Positions 25,907-33,669 of a stretch of DNA of 64,000 bases are shown here, one piece after another; the first letter of the stretch is position 1, and the number at the start of each line of letters is the position of its first letter. The stretch lies in NCBI GenBank assembly GCA_016649715.1, contig JAENXC010000010.1:1-64000 (forward strand), written 5' to 3'. Position numbers and translations under genes: made by a program. Below the pieces are notes generated by a model. The model was not told the origin of the DNA, searched no databases, and saw only the letters and a list, made by a program, of their open reading frames with translations. Source of the DNA: Flavobacteriaceae bacterium (GTDB lineage Bacteria; Bacteroidota; Bacteroidia; Flavobacteriales; Flavobacteriaceae).

Positions 25907-27754
25907 ATGGCAGATATCATTCAGTTATTACCGGACCATGTTGCAAACCAAATTGCAGCAGGCGAAGTTGTGCAACGGCCAGCTTCGGTAGTAAAGGAAC
26001 TGCTGGAAAACGCCATTGATGCAAAGGCAACTTCCGTAACGCTGGTTGTAAAAGATGCCGGAAAAACCCTCGTTCAAGTCACAGACAACGGAATGGGGAT
26101 GAGCCTTACCGATGCCCGGCTAAGTTTTGAACGCCACGCCACTTCAAAAATTAAATCGGCTGAAGATCTTTTTAACCTGCACACCAAAGGATTTCGGGGC
26201 GAGGCTTTGGCTTCCATTGCCGCAATTGCGCATGTGGAACTGAAAACCAAAACAGACAATTCTGAAATTGGAACGCATTTAACCATTGAAGGCAGCAAAG
26301 TAATTTCGCAAGATCCTGCCGTAGTTCCAAAAGGAACGACTATTTCAGTCAAAAATCTTTTTTATAATATTCCCGCAAGGCGAAATTTCTTAAAAAGCAA
26401 TCCCGTGGAAACCCGCCATATTATTGACGAATTCCACCGCGTGGCTTTGGCGCACCCCAATGTAGCATTCCAAATGCTTCACAACGGCGGCGATGTTTTC
26501 AATCTTCCTGCTGAAAATTTACGGCAACGGATTGTACATATCTTCGGCAGTAAAACCAACGAAAAACTGGTTCCCGTGCACGAAGAAACCGAAATTTTAA
26601 AAATTGAAGGTTTTGTTTTGAAACCTGAATTCGGAAAAAAAAGCAGGGGAGAGCAGTTCTTTTTCGTGAACAATCGCTTTATAAAAAGCCCGTATCTGCA
26701 CCATGCCGTAGCTTCGGCGTTTGAAGGGTTGATGAAGAATAACATTCATCCGGGCTATTTCCTTTTTTTGGAAGTGGACCCACATTCCATTGACATCAAC
26801 ATCCACCCCACAAAAACCGAGATAAAATTTGAAGACGAACATTCCATTTATGCAATGCTCCGCGCGACGGTAAAACACAGTTTGGGACAGTTCAACATTG
26901 CGCCAGTGCTCGATTTTGATAGGGATAAAGGTTTTGATACGCCTTATGAATACAGTAAAAAATCGCCGACAGCTCCTTCCATTGAAGTGGATAGGGATTT
27001 TAATCCATTCAAAGAAAAACCGAAGCAGGGCAATATCAATTTCCCTTTTAAGAGAGAGCAAACCCAATCGTGGGAATCACTTTACGTCGGGTTGAAAGAT
27101 GAAAAAAATACTACAGTTTCCAACTTGGGGGATATTGAATTTGAAAGCGAGGAAGTAACTGGAAGTCTTTTTGAAAACCACGATGCCGAAACGGGACAGT
27201 TAACTTTTCAACTTCAGAATAAATACATCGTGAGTCCGTTGAAAAATGGGATGATGATTATTCATCAAAACCTTGCACATCAACGGATTCTATACGAGGA
27301 ATTGCTAAAAAATATTACCGTGAAAGAAGCCGTGAGCCAGCAATTATTGTTTCCGCTGCAACTGCATTTTTCAAAACCCGATGTGGAAATAATTGAAAAA
27401 ATCCGCGAACAGCTTGAAAATATAGGTTTTATTTTTTCTGAATTGAAAGATGAAACTGTTGAGATTAGCGGAATTCCAGTGCTGATATTGGAAAGCCATG
27501 TTGTAAATTTGCTCAACCAATTAGTGCACGACATTAAAGAGGAAGTGCCCGACACTGGTTTCAGCCAAAATGATATGCTTGTAAAATCCATGGCGGCCAG
27601 TATGGCCATAAAAACAGGTGTTTCATTGAACAAAGAGGAACGCGAACATTTAATAAACCAACTGTTTGCCTGCAAAGAACCAAGCGTTAGTCCGACCAAT
27701 AAACCAGTTTTTACCACCTTGGACGTGAGTGATCTGGATAAAAAATTTATGTAA
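25907..27754 (+). CDS. mutL: DNA mismatch repair protein MutL
   Basis: 615 residues. The GHKL ATPase is intact: ELLENAIDA (about 33-41), TDNGMGM, GFRGEALASI, then the transducer domain with NIHPTKTEIKF. The C-terminal dimerisation/endonuclease domain starts near 430. There the usual metal-binding DQHA-x2-E motif reads HQNLAHQRILYEE (H453 in place of D), and the last cysteine motif is ACKEPSVSPTNKP, so endonuclease activity is doubtful. It links MutS mismatch recognition to strand removal. It directly abuts the rhomboid gene (stop, then ATG with no gap). Confidence 0.95.
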   Translation: MADIIQLLPDHVANQIAAGEVVQRPASVVKELLENAIDAKATSVTLVVKDAGKTLVQVTDNGMGMSLTDARLSFERHATSKIKSAEDLFNLHTKGFRGEALASIAAIAHVELKTKTDNSEIGTHLTIEGSKVISQDPAVVPKGTTISVKNLFYNIPARRNFLKSNPVETRHIIDEFHRVALAHPNVAFQMLHNGGDVFNLPAENLRQRIVHIFGSKTNEKLVPVHEETEILKIEGFVLKPEFGKKSRGEQFFFVNNRFIKSPYLHHAVASAFEGLMKNNIHPGYFLFLEVDPHSIDINIHPTKTEIKFEDEHSIYAMLRATVKHSLGQFNIAPVLDFDRDKGFDTPYEYSKKSPTAPSIEVDRDFNPFKEKPKQGNINFPFKREQTQSWESLYVGLKDEKNTTVSNLGDIEFESEEVTGSLFENHDAETGQLTFQLQNKYIVSPLKNGMMIIHQNLAHQRILYEELLKNITVKEAVSQQLLFPLQLHFSKPDVEIIEKIREQLENIGFIFSELKDETVEISGIPVLILESHVVNLLNQLVHDIKEEVPDTGFSQNDMLVKSMAASMAIKTGVSLNKEEREHLINQLFACKEPSVSPTNKPVFTTLDVSDLDKKFM

Positions 27755-28489
27755 ATGGCAAGAATTACCGATACCGTAAAATTTCTTTTAATACTGAATG
27801 TGCTCTTTTTTATAGGATCACAATTTACTGGCGGGATTGCCGAGCGTCTTTTTGCGCTCTATTATTTTGAAAACCCCAATTTTCAATATTGGCAACCGCT
27901 GACATCTATGTTTATGCACGCCAATTTTTTCCACATACTTTTTAATATGTATGCGCTGTGGGCTTTTGGTTCACCTTTGGAAATGCGCTGGGGACAAAAG
28001 AAGTTTCTCTTCTTTTACTTTTCCGCAGGACTTGGTTCGGCGTTGATTTATACTTTGGTTAATTACTATCAAGTTCATTCTGCTATGGATGCGTTGATGA
28101 ATGCAGGGATGAGCCATGAGCAGATTATGGATCTTTTGAACACTGGAAGCTACAACACTGCTATTTTAGATTCCGTTTCGCAAGATACAATTCAAAGTAT
28201 GTACAATACTTATAACGGCATTGCTCTCGGCGCTTCGGGTGCGGTTTATGGTGTTTTGGTAGCTTTCGGAATAATGTTCCCAGCTGTAGAATTAATGTTG
28301 ATTTTTCTCCCTATTCCAATCAAAGCAAAATTTTTCATCCCCGGAATTATCCTCTTGGATTTGATTTTCGGAATTACCGGAACACCTACAGGAATTGCAC
28401 ATTGGGCCCACATTGGCGGAGCTTTTTTCGGATTTATAATGGCGTGGTACTGGAAGAAAAACAGTTTTGATAACCATCGCTGGAATTAG
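27755..28489 (+). CDS. Rhomboid-family intramembrane serine protease (first of two)
   Basis: 244 residues, multi-pass membrane protein. The catalytic serine lies in GASGAVYG and the catalytic His in AHIGGAFFGF; the oxyanion-side HANFFHILFNMYALW motif (H and N conserved) is also present, so the enzyme should be active. It cleaves transmembrane helices within the inner membrane; the substrate is unknown. A ~50-residue insert between TM segments (about 108-150) is absent from the second copy. It begins immediately after mutL and is followed 2 nt later by a second rhomboid gene. Confidence 0.93.
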   Translation: MARITDTVKFLLILNVLFFIGSQFTGGIAERLFALYYFENPNFQYWQPLTSMFMHANFFHILFNMYALWAFGSPLEMRWGQKKFLFFYFSAGLGSALIYTLVNYYQVHSAMDALMNAGMSHEQIMDLLNTGSYNTAILDSVSQDTIQSMYNTYNGIALGASGAVYGVLVAFGIMFPAVELMLIFLPIPIKAKFFIPGIILLDLIFGITGTPTGIAHWAHIGGAFFGFIMAWYWKKNSFDNHRWN

Positions 28490-28491
28490 GT

Positions 28492-29388
28492 ATGGCAGCT
28501 CCGAACCTTGCATATCAATATAAAACGGCCAGTGTTTTGGTCAAGCTCATTGTTATCAATGTTGCTGTGTTTCTATTTGTTCATCTGGGCTCGTTTTTCT
28601 TTAAAATTGAATCAAAAGATTTGATGGATTGGTTTGTTTTGAGGGTTGATTTGAATACACTCGTTTTTCGTCCGTGGACGTTGATTACATACAGCTTTTT
28701 GCATTTTGGCGATCCCCCAAAGAGTTATGGGATTTTTCACATCTTTTTTAATATGCTTTTGCTCTATTGGTTTGGGAAGTTTGTTTTAAACCTTTTTACG
28801 GGAAAAAGACTGCTGACAATTTATTTACTCGGTGCTATTTTTGGGGGTTTGCTATTTGTTTTATCATATAACTTCTTTCCTGTTTTTGAAGATAAACGCG
28901 GATTTGTAATTGGCGCATCTGGAGCGGTTACTGCTCTTTATATTTTTATTGCTACCTATACCCCAAATACCGAAGTTCGAATTTTAAAGTTCACTATTAA
29001 ACTTTGGCACATCGCTCTGGCTATTTTTCTTTATGATTTGGTGCGTATTCCAATCTCTGGCAATGCCGGAGGCTTGATGGCGCACGTTGGTGGCGCTTTG
29101 TTTGGATTTGTGTATGCTACACAACTCGCCAAAGGAAACGATATAGGAAAATGGTTTGAAAATTTTATGGATTGGATTGCCAATCTTTTCAAGCCACGAA
29201 CTAAAAAGCCTTTCAAAAAAGTACATCGTACAACACAACCCGCTTCGCAGCGTTCTAAACCCAAAGAGGCAAAATCCGGTCATCAAATAAAGGTGGACGG
29301 CATTTTGGACAAAATAGGCAAAAGCGGTTATGAAAGTCTGACGAAAGAAGAAAAAGACTTTTTGTTCAAAGCCGGAAAAGACGACTAA
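28492..29388 (+). CDS. Rhomboid-family intramembrane serine protease (second)
   Basis: 298 residues. The same core as the preceding protein: a HIFFNMLLLYWFG segment, the GASGAVTALY serine motif and the AHVGGALFGFVYA histidine motif. After the last helix there is a basic cytoplasmic tail of ~90 residues. The tail ends in a DUF6576-like segment (KVDGILDKIGKSGYESLTKEEKDFLF pattern), which is common in Bacteroidota rhomboids. The two adjacent rhomboids probably have different substrates or a shared pathway. The next gene starts 3 nt later. Confidence 0.93.
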   Translation: MAAPNLAYQYKTASVLVKLIVINVAVFLFVHLGSFFFKIESKDLMDWFVLRVDLNTLVFRPWTLITYSFLHFGDPPKSYGIFHIFFNMLLLYWFGKFVLNLFTGKRLLTIYLLGAIFGGLLFVLSYNFFPVFEDKRGFVIGASGAVTALYIFIATYTPNTEVRILKFTIKLWHIALAIFLYDLVRIPISGNAGGLMAHVGGALFGFVYATQLAKGNDIGKWFENFMDWIANLFKPRTKKPFKKVHRTTQPASQRSKPKEAKSGHQIKVDGILDKIGKSGYESLTKEEKDFLFKAGKDD

Positions 29389-29391
29389 CCA

Positions 29392-30408
29392 ATGCGGAAA
29401 TTTCTCAACAAAATGATTTACTGGGGCAACCTGCTTGCGGCATTTCTTTTGCTTGTTTCCTTCATTTTGCCCTATTTACCGCCTAAAAGTTTCCCCACGC
29501 TTTCATTGATCAGTTTAGTGGTTTCGCTGCTGATAATTGTAAATTTTATTTTCGCAATTTATTGGGCAATCCAACTTAGGCGTAGGTTTTTTATATCGTT
29601 TACCGTACTTTTTATATCCTATTTTTATTTCAATGTTTTTTATGAAATATCTTCGGAAGCGGACACTTCACAATATAAAAACACGCTGAATGTGCTTTCC
29701 TACAACGTCCGTCTATTCAACGCTTATGAAAAAAAACCCGATACGGATGCTTCCGCAATAATTTCAGAAATACTTGCCGAGGAAAATCCAGATGTGGTCT
29801 GCATTCAAGAATATTACAAACCCAATAAAATTGATTTTTCCGTATATCCGTATCAATATATTCACTTCAAATCTGAAAAGGCGAAACTTGGGCACGCCAT
29901 CTTTTCAAAATATCCGATACTGAATACGGGTGCGTTTGATTTTGAGGAAACCTACAACAATACACTCTTTGCAGAAATTGTGAAAGGAGCCGATACCATT
30001 CGTATTTACAGTGTCCATTTACAGTCGCTCGGCATCATTCCACGGGTGAGTTTTTTACAGGAAAGCGATAACGAAAAACTCCGAAAACGGGTTTCACACG
30101 CTTTTGAAAAGCAACAAAACCAAGTGGAAGCCATTTTGGCGCACAAAGAGAAAAACACGCATCCCGTAATTATCTGTGGCGATTTCAACAACACGCCGTT
30201 TTCATACAGCTACCGAAAATTGAAAGATGGCATGCAGGATGCCTTCCGCGAACGCGGCAATGGTTTGGGAACAACCTTCAAATTTGAAAAATACCCAATG
30301 CGGATAGATTATATTTTTGCTTCAAAAGGGTTTGATATTTTATCATTCGAAACGATGAGAAAAACATTTTCTGACCATTATGCCGTTCGGGCTACTGTTG
30401 GCTGGTAA
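29392..30408 (+). CDS. Membrane-anchored endonuclease/exonuclease/phosphatase family protein
   Basis: 338 residues. Two to three hydrophobic helices occupy about 8-75, then an EEP (DNase I-like) domain follows. Signatures are LSYNVRLFN, the metal-binding Glu in VVCIQEYY, YSVHLQS, ICGDFNNTPFSY, and the final DYIFASKG...FSDHYAVRA, which holds the catalytic Asp-His. It is a metal-dependent phosphodiesterase, of nucleic acid or phospholipid headgroups; which one cannot be told. Last gene of the mutL-rhomboid run; it converges on the WbqC gene across a heptad array. Confidence 0.9.
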   Translation: MRKFLNKMIYWGNLLAAFLLLVSFILPYLPPKSFPTLSLISLVVSLLIIVNFIFAIYWAIQLRRRFFISFTVLFISYFYFNVFYEISSEADTSQYKNTLNVLSYNVRLFNAYEKKPDTDASAIISEILAEENPDVVCIQEYYKPNKIDFSVYPYQYIHFKSEKAKLGHAIFSKYPILNTGAFDFEETYNNTLFAEIVKGADTIRIYSVHLQSLGIIPRVSFLQESDNEKLRKRVSHAFEKQQNQVEAILAHKEKNTHPVIICGDFNNTPFSYSYRKLKDGMQDAFRERGNGLGTTFKFEKYPMRIDYIFASKGFDILSFETMRKTFSDHYAVRATVGW

Positions 30409-30411
30409 ATT

Positions 30412-30502
30412 CAATTAACAATTAACAATTAACAATTAACAGTTAGCAATAATCAATTTCATTCTTTAATTCAACCTGCAACCTGCAACAATCAACCATT
30501 AA
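30412..30502. repeat. Heptad array, CAATTAA type (13 units)
   Basis: Four exact CAATTAA units, then CAGTTAG, CAATAAT, CAATTTC, three diverged units, two CCTGCAA, CAATCAA and CCATTAA, all in one 7-bp register. It fills the gap between convergent genes and runs through the stop codon of the WbqC-family gene. Confidence 0.85.
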
Positions 30503-31118
30503 CAAAAGATTGTCTTTCCAAATAACCCAATGCATTCGGACCTTCATTAAAAAGTAAATCCAACACCGAAAGATTCGGCAAAAACGGATGGTTTGCGCCG
30601 TGGACTTGCGTATAAACTTCTGCCTGAAAATTAGAAGTTCTCTTCGCATCAATCAAAAGGCGGAGGTCTGCAATTTCAGGATTTGTTTCATAGGAAGTGG
30701 TTTTTGAAACTTCAACCTCAATTCCTATCAACTCACATAACAAATCGAATATTTTTAGGTTGTACTCCGTCAAATTTCCAACGGGTTCCGTGAACAAATG
30801 TTCCAAATCGTCTTCGTAATATTCAAAAAAAGGTGAAGTGCGATACGCGCTCTGCAAGCTTTTCCAATGCTGCTCCTGCCACGGAAAATCATTTTCAACA
30901 ACCACATTTTTTGTTTTTTGTCGCTTGCTGGTTCGGTTGTGTTTTATGGGAATGTTCAAAAGCAGCTTTCCGTTGCTGTGCGCAATAAAAGCTCGGTTGC
31001 GGTAGGTCTGTTTTTGGTAATTGTCTTCAACTTCAAAAACAACTTTTTCAGCCTGGGCCACAGCCGTCATTTGTTCAACAGACGGAAAATAGGAGGGAAG
31101 AAGGAGGATTGTTTTCAT
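30492..31118 (-). CDS. WbqC-family protein
   Basis: 208 residues from MKTILLLPSYFPSVEQM. Family landmarks are LLPSYFPS at the start, YQKQTYRNRAFIAHSNGKLLLNIPI, and the WQEQHWKSLQSAYRTSPFFEYYEDD segment. WbqC proteins are found near O-antigen and lipopolysaccharide genes; the function is not established. The frame is open a further 138 codons upstream, but that region is the heptad array read as protein, so I reject the extension. A TATTTTTG box (31136-31143) lies 17 nt before this ATG. Confidence 0.88.
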   Translation of the reverse strand: MKTILLLPSYFPSVEQMTAVAQAEKVVFEVEDNYQKQTYRNRAFIAHSNGKLLLNIPIKHNRTSKRQKTKNVVVENDFPWQEQHWKSLQSAYRTSPFFEYYEDDLEHLFTEPVGNLTEYNLKIFDLLCELIGIEVEVSKTTSYETNPEIADLRLLIDAKRTSNFQAEVYTQVHGANHPFLPNLSVLDLLFNEGPNALGYLERQSFVNG

Positions 31119-31135
31119 TTGAAAATTAAAGGCTT

Positions 31136-31143
31136 CAAAAATA
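31136..31143 (-). promoter_or_regulatory. -7 box TATTTTTG for the WbqC gene
   Basis: Exact TAnnTTTG on the minus strand, 17 nt before the chosen start; it supports that start. Confidence 0.45.
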
Positions 31144-31153
31144 GGAAAGAAAA

Positions 31154-31293
31154 GAACAAAGAACAAAGAACCAAGAACCAAGAACCAAAAGTCAAGAGCA
31201 AAGAATAAAATGTGAGAATTTTCAAAACTTTGAACCTGAAACCTGAAACCTGAAACCTGTAACGTGGAAGTTGAAACAAGAAACGTGAAACCT
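31154..31293. repeat. Heptad array, GAAACCT/GAACCAA type (20 units in register)
   Basis: Starting at 31154, 140 bp can be cut into 20 consecutive 7-bp units. Most match GAA[AC]C-N-[AT]: two GAACAAA, three GAACCAA, then AAGTCAA, GAGCAAA, GAATAAA. Three diverged units follow, then TGAACCT, three GAAACCT, GTAACGT, GGAAGTT, GAAACAA, GAAACGT and GAAACCT. It lies between the divergent WbqC and udk genes, just before the udk -7 box. Confidence 0.92.
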
Positions 31294-31300
31294 TTTTCGC

Positions 31301-31308
31301 TACCTTTG
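31301..31308 (+). promoter_or_regulatory. -7 box TACCTTTG for the udk-divIC-mutAB operon
   Basis: Exact TAnnTTTG, 17 nt before the udk ATG and 7 nt after the end of the heptad array. The array occupies the place where the -33 element would be. Confidence 0.55.
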
Positions 31309-31325
31309 CGTAAACCAAAAAAACT

Positions 31326-31946
31326 ATGCTCATAATTGGCATTGCTGGTGGTACCGGCAGCGGAAAAACAACTGTGGTTGATCAAATAGTTGCGGAACTT
31401 CCGGAAGATGAAGTCTGCGTCATTTCGCAGGATTCCTATTATCACGACAACAGCCATCTGTCTTTTGAGGAACGCACAAAAATCAATTTTGATCATCCCA
31501 AAGCCATCGATTTTGATTTGTTGGTAAGCCATTTAAAGGAACTTCGGAAGGGAAATTCTTTTGAACAACCGGTTTATTCCTTCGTGGAGCACAATAGAAC
31601 TGGAGAAACAATTACTACCTTCCCAAAAAAGGTTATTATTGTTGAAGGAATTTTGATCTTGGCGCATCCAGACGTTCGCGAAATGTTCGACATAAAAATA
31701 TTCGTGCACGCCGACAGCGACGAGCGGTTGATACGCAGGTTGAAACGTGACATTGCTACCCGCGGCCGCGATTTGGAAGAAGTTTTAAACCGCTACCAAA
31801 CCACGCTGAAGCCGATGCACCAACAATTCATAGAACCGACCAAGGAATTTGCGGACATCATTATTCCCACAAATAAACACAACACCGTGGCCGTTGACCT
31901 AATAAGAAATATTATTCACCAAAAATTAAGCTATACCGAATCGTGA
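31326..31946 (+). CDS. udk: Uridine kinase
   Basis: 206 residues, the normal Udk length. Walker A GGTGSGKTT is at about 7-15, then QDSYYHD, the NFDHPKAIDFDLL motif, and the RRLKRDIATRGRD lid with catalytic arginines. It phosphorylates uridine and cytidine with ATP or GTP in pyrimidine salvage. First gene of a tightly overlapping operon: its TGA overlaps the GTG of divIC by 4 nt. Confidence 0.96.
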   Translation: MLIIGIAGGTGSGKTTVVDQIVAELPEDEVCVISQDSYYHDNSHLSFEERTKINFDHPKAIDFDLLVSHLKELRKGNSFEQPVYSFVEHNRTGETITTFPKKVIIVEGILILAHPDVREMFDIKIFVHADSDERLIRRLKRDIATRGRDLEEVLNRYQTTLKPMHQQFIEPTKEFADIIIPTNKHNTVAVDLIRNIIHQKLSYTES

Positions 31947-32275
31947 AGCTCTCAGAAATAAAAAAGAACAAATGGGTTAGGTTTATAAGCAATAAATATG
32001 TGCTTATCCTTATTTTGTTTATTGTTTGGATGATTTTTTTTGATGCCAATTCCTATCTGATCCATCACGAATTAGACAATGATATCAATGCTTTGGAAGA
32101 CAATTCCGAATTTTACCAAAAGGAAATAAAACACGACAAAACCTTCATCAAAAAAATGGAGGACAGCAGCGAGATGGAGAAATTTGCCAGAGAAAAGTAC
32201 TATTTGAAAAAGGAAAACGAGGACATTTATATAATTGAGCACGAGGACAGCATCAAAAAAGAGGAAAAGAGATGA
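31943..32275 (+). CDS. Septum formation initiator (FtsB/DivIC family)
   Basis: 110 residues starting with GTG. One transmembrane helix lies at about 18-36 (VLILILFIVWMIFFD) with a coiled coil after it (about 45-95), then a FAREKYYLKKENEDIYII segment that is the family signature. Such proteins join FtsL/FtsQ in the divisome. Overlaps udk by 4 nt upstream and mutA by 4 nt downstream (ATGA), which indicates coupled translation. Confidence 0.9.
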   Translation: MKLSEIKKNKWVRFISNKYVLILILFIVWMIFFDANSYLIHHELDNDINALEDNSEFYQKEIKHDKTFIKKMEDSSEMEKFAREKYYLKKENEDIYIIEHEDSIKKEEKR

Positions 32276-33669
32276 GCGATTTTTTGTTTGATGGGTTTGA
32301 TGAAGTTTCCGCAAAACAATGGAAGCAGAAAATACAGTACGACCTTAAAGGCGCCGATTATAACGAAACTTTGGTTTGGCAAAGTCCCGAAGGCTTAAAC
32401 GTAAAACCGTTCTATCACCAAGACGATTTTAAAGAAGATTTTCAGCCCATTCCCGGTCAGCCACAATCTTGGGCAATCGCACAGCAAGTTTTTATAGATG
32501 ATGAAAAAATAGCGAATAATATTGCGCTGGATGCTTTGGAGAGAGGAGCAGAGGCAATAATTTTTACTGCCGCCGAAGATTTTGACCCGAGAATCGTTTT
32601 TAAGGATTTTCCTTTTGAAACAGCTACAATTTACTTCAACCTAACATTCCTTTCCGAAGCTTTTTACACTAAACTCATCAAATTCTTTTCGCACTTGCCT
32701 GCCAATTCGGTAGGGAAAAATGCTACCGTTTTTTATAACATAGATATAATAGGAAACCTCACCCGCACGGGCAACTGGTTTCACAACCTAAAGAAAGACC
32801 ACGAAATTCTGGAAAACATTTTTCAGAAATATGCTTCTGAAAATCTCCTTTCAATTGATGCAACCTTATACCAAAACGCAGGTGCAAACACCGTCCAGCA
32901 ATTGGCATACGCCTTGGCCCATGCCAACGAATATTTGAATCACGAATTTGTCACCTCGAGCGCAGTCGAGAGGTCGTCGTTAACCTTCAACCTCGCTATC
33001 GGCTCCAACTACTTTTTCGAAATAGCAAAAATCCGCGCCCTGCGTAAACTTTACGCAACTCTGGCAAAAGAGTACAACTTAAAAGAAACCTGCCACATAA
33101 TTGCAACACCGTCAAAACGCGACAAAACCCTTTACGATTTCAACGTAAACCTGCTTCGAAGCACCACAGAATGTATGAGTGCAGTTTTGGGCGGCGCAGA
33201 CACAGTTTGCAATTTGTCTTACGATGCCCTTTACCACAAAAGCAACGAGTTCGGCGAACGCATTTCACGAAATCAATTACTTATCTTAAAGTACGAGAGT
33301 TATTTTGACGCTGTAAGCAATCCTTCAGACGGGACTTATTATATTGAAAACGTAACAGATGAACTAGCCGAAAAAGCCCTTCAACTTTTTAAGGAAATAG
33401 AAAAAGGCGGCGGTTTCCTCAAACAATTAAAAGAGGGAATCATTCAGAAAAAAATAAAGGAAAGTGCTGAAAAGGAACAACAACTCTTCGATAGCGGTAA
33501 ACTGAAATTGTTGGGAACCAACTATCACCCCAATAAAAAAGATAGAATGAAAGACGATTTGGAACTTTTCCCATTCGTGAAAAACAATCCAGTCAAAACC
33601 ATTATCGCTCCAATTGTTGAAAAACGCTTGGCAGAAAAAGTTGAACAGGAAAGAATAAGCAATGAGTAG
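32272..33669 (+). CDS. mutA: Methylmalonyl-CoA mutase small (beta) subunit
   Basis: 465 residues. It is a TIM-barrel-type MCM fold that lacks a B12-binding domain and keeps the family segments [39 protein letters not shown], and [19 protein letters not shown]. It pairs with the catalytic large subunit encoded downstream. Around residues 227-235 (TSSAVERSS) the frame contains a CCTCGAGCGCAGTCGAGAGG palindrome, a variant of the yggS element, in a loop before the conserved LAIGSNYF. The gene overlaps mutB by 8 nt. Confidence 0.93.
   Translation: MSDFLFDGFDEVSAKQWKQKIQYDLKGADYNETLVWQSPEGLNVKPFYHQDDFKEDFQPIPGQPQSWAIAQQVFIDDEKIANNIALDALERGAEAIIFTAAEDFDPRIVFKDFPFETATIYFNLTFLSEAFYTKLIKFFSHLPANSVGKNATVFYNIDIIGNLTRTGNWFHNLKKDHEILENIFQKYASENLLSIDATLYQNAGANTVQQLAYALAHANEYLNHEFVTSSAVERSSLTFNLAIGSNYFFEIAKIRALRKLYATLAKEYNLKETCHIIATPSKRDKTLYDFNVNLLRSTTECMSAVLGGADTVCNLSYDALYHKSNEFGERISRNQLLILKYESYFDAVSNPSDGTYYIENVTDELAEKALQLFKEIEKGGGFLKQLKEGIIQKKIKESAEKEQQLFDSGKLKLLGTNYHPNKKDRMKDDLELFPFVKNNPVKTIIAPIVEKRLAEKVEQERISNE
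32950..32974. repeat. Palindromic element in mutA
   Basis: GTCACCTCGAGCGCAGTCGA then GAGGT. It shares GTCACC and GAGCGCAGTCGA with the elements at 16918 and 48124. In frame; encodes about VTSSAVER. Confidence 0.7.

Noticed and set aside
31154-31293. CRISPR array
   Set aside because: Units of 7 bp are contiguous without spacers, and no cas genes are present.
31119-31532. 138-codon N-terminal extension of the WbqC-family frame with apparent membrane segments
   Set aside because: It is the heptad array translated; periodic DNA gives a periodic peptide. Homologs start at MKTILLLPSYFPS, and a -7 box lies just upstream of that Met.
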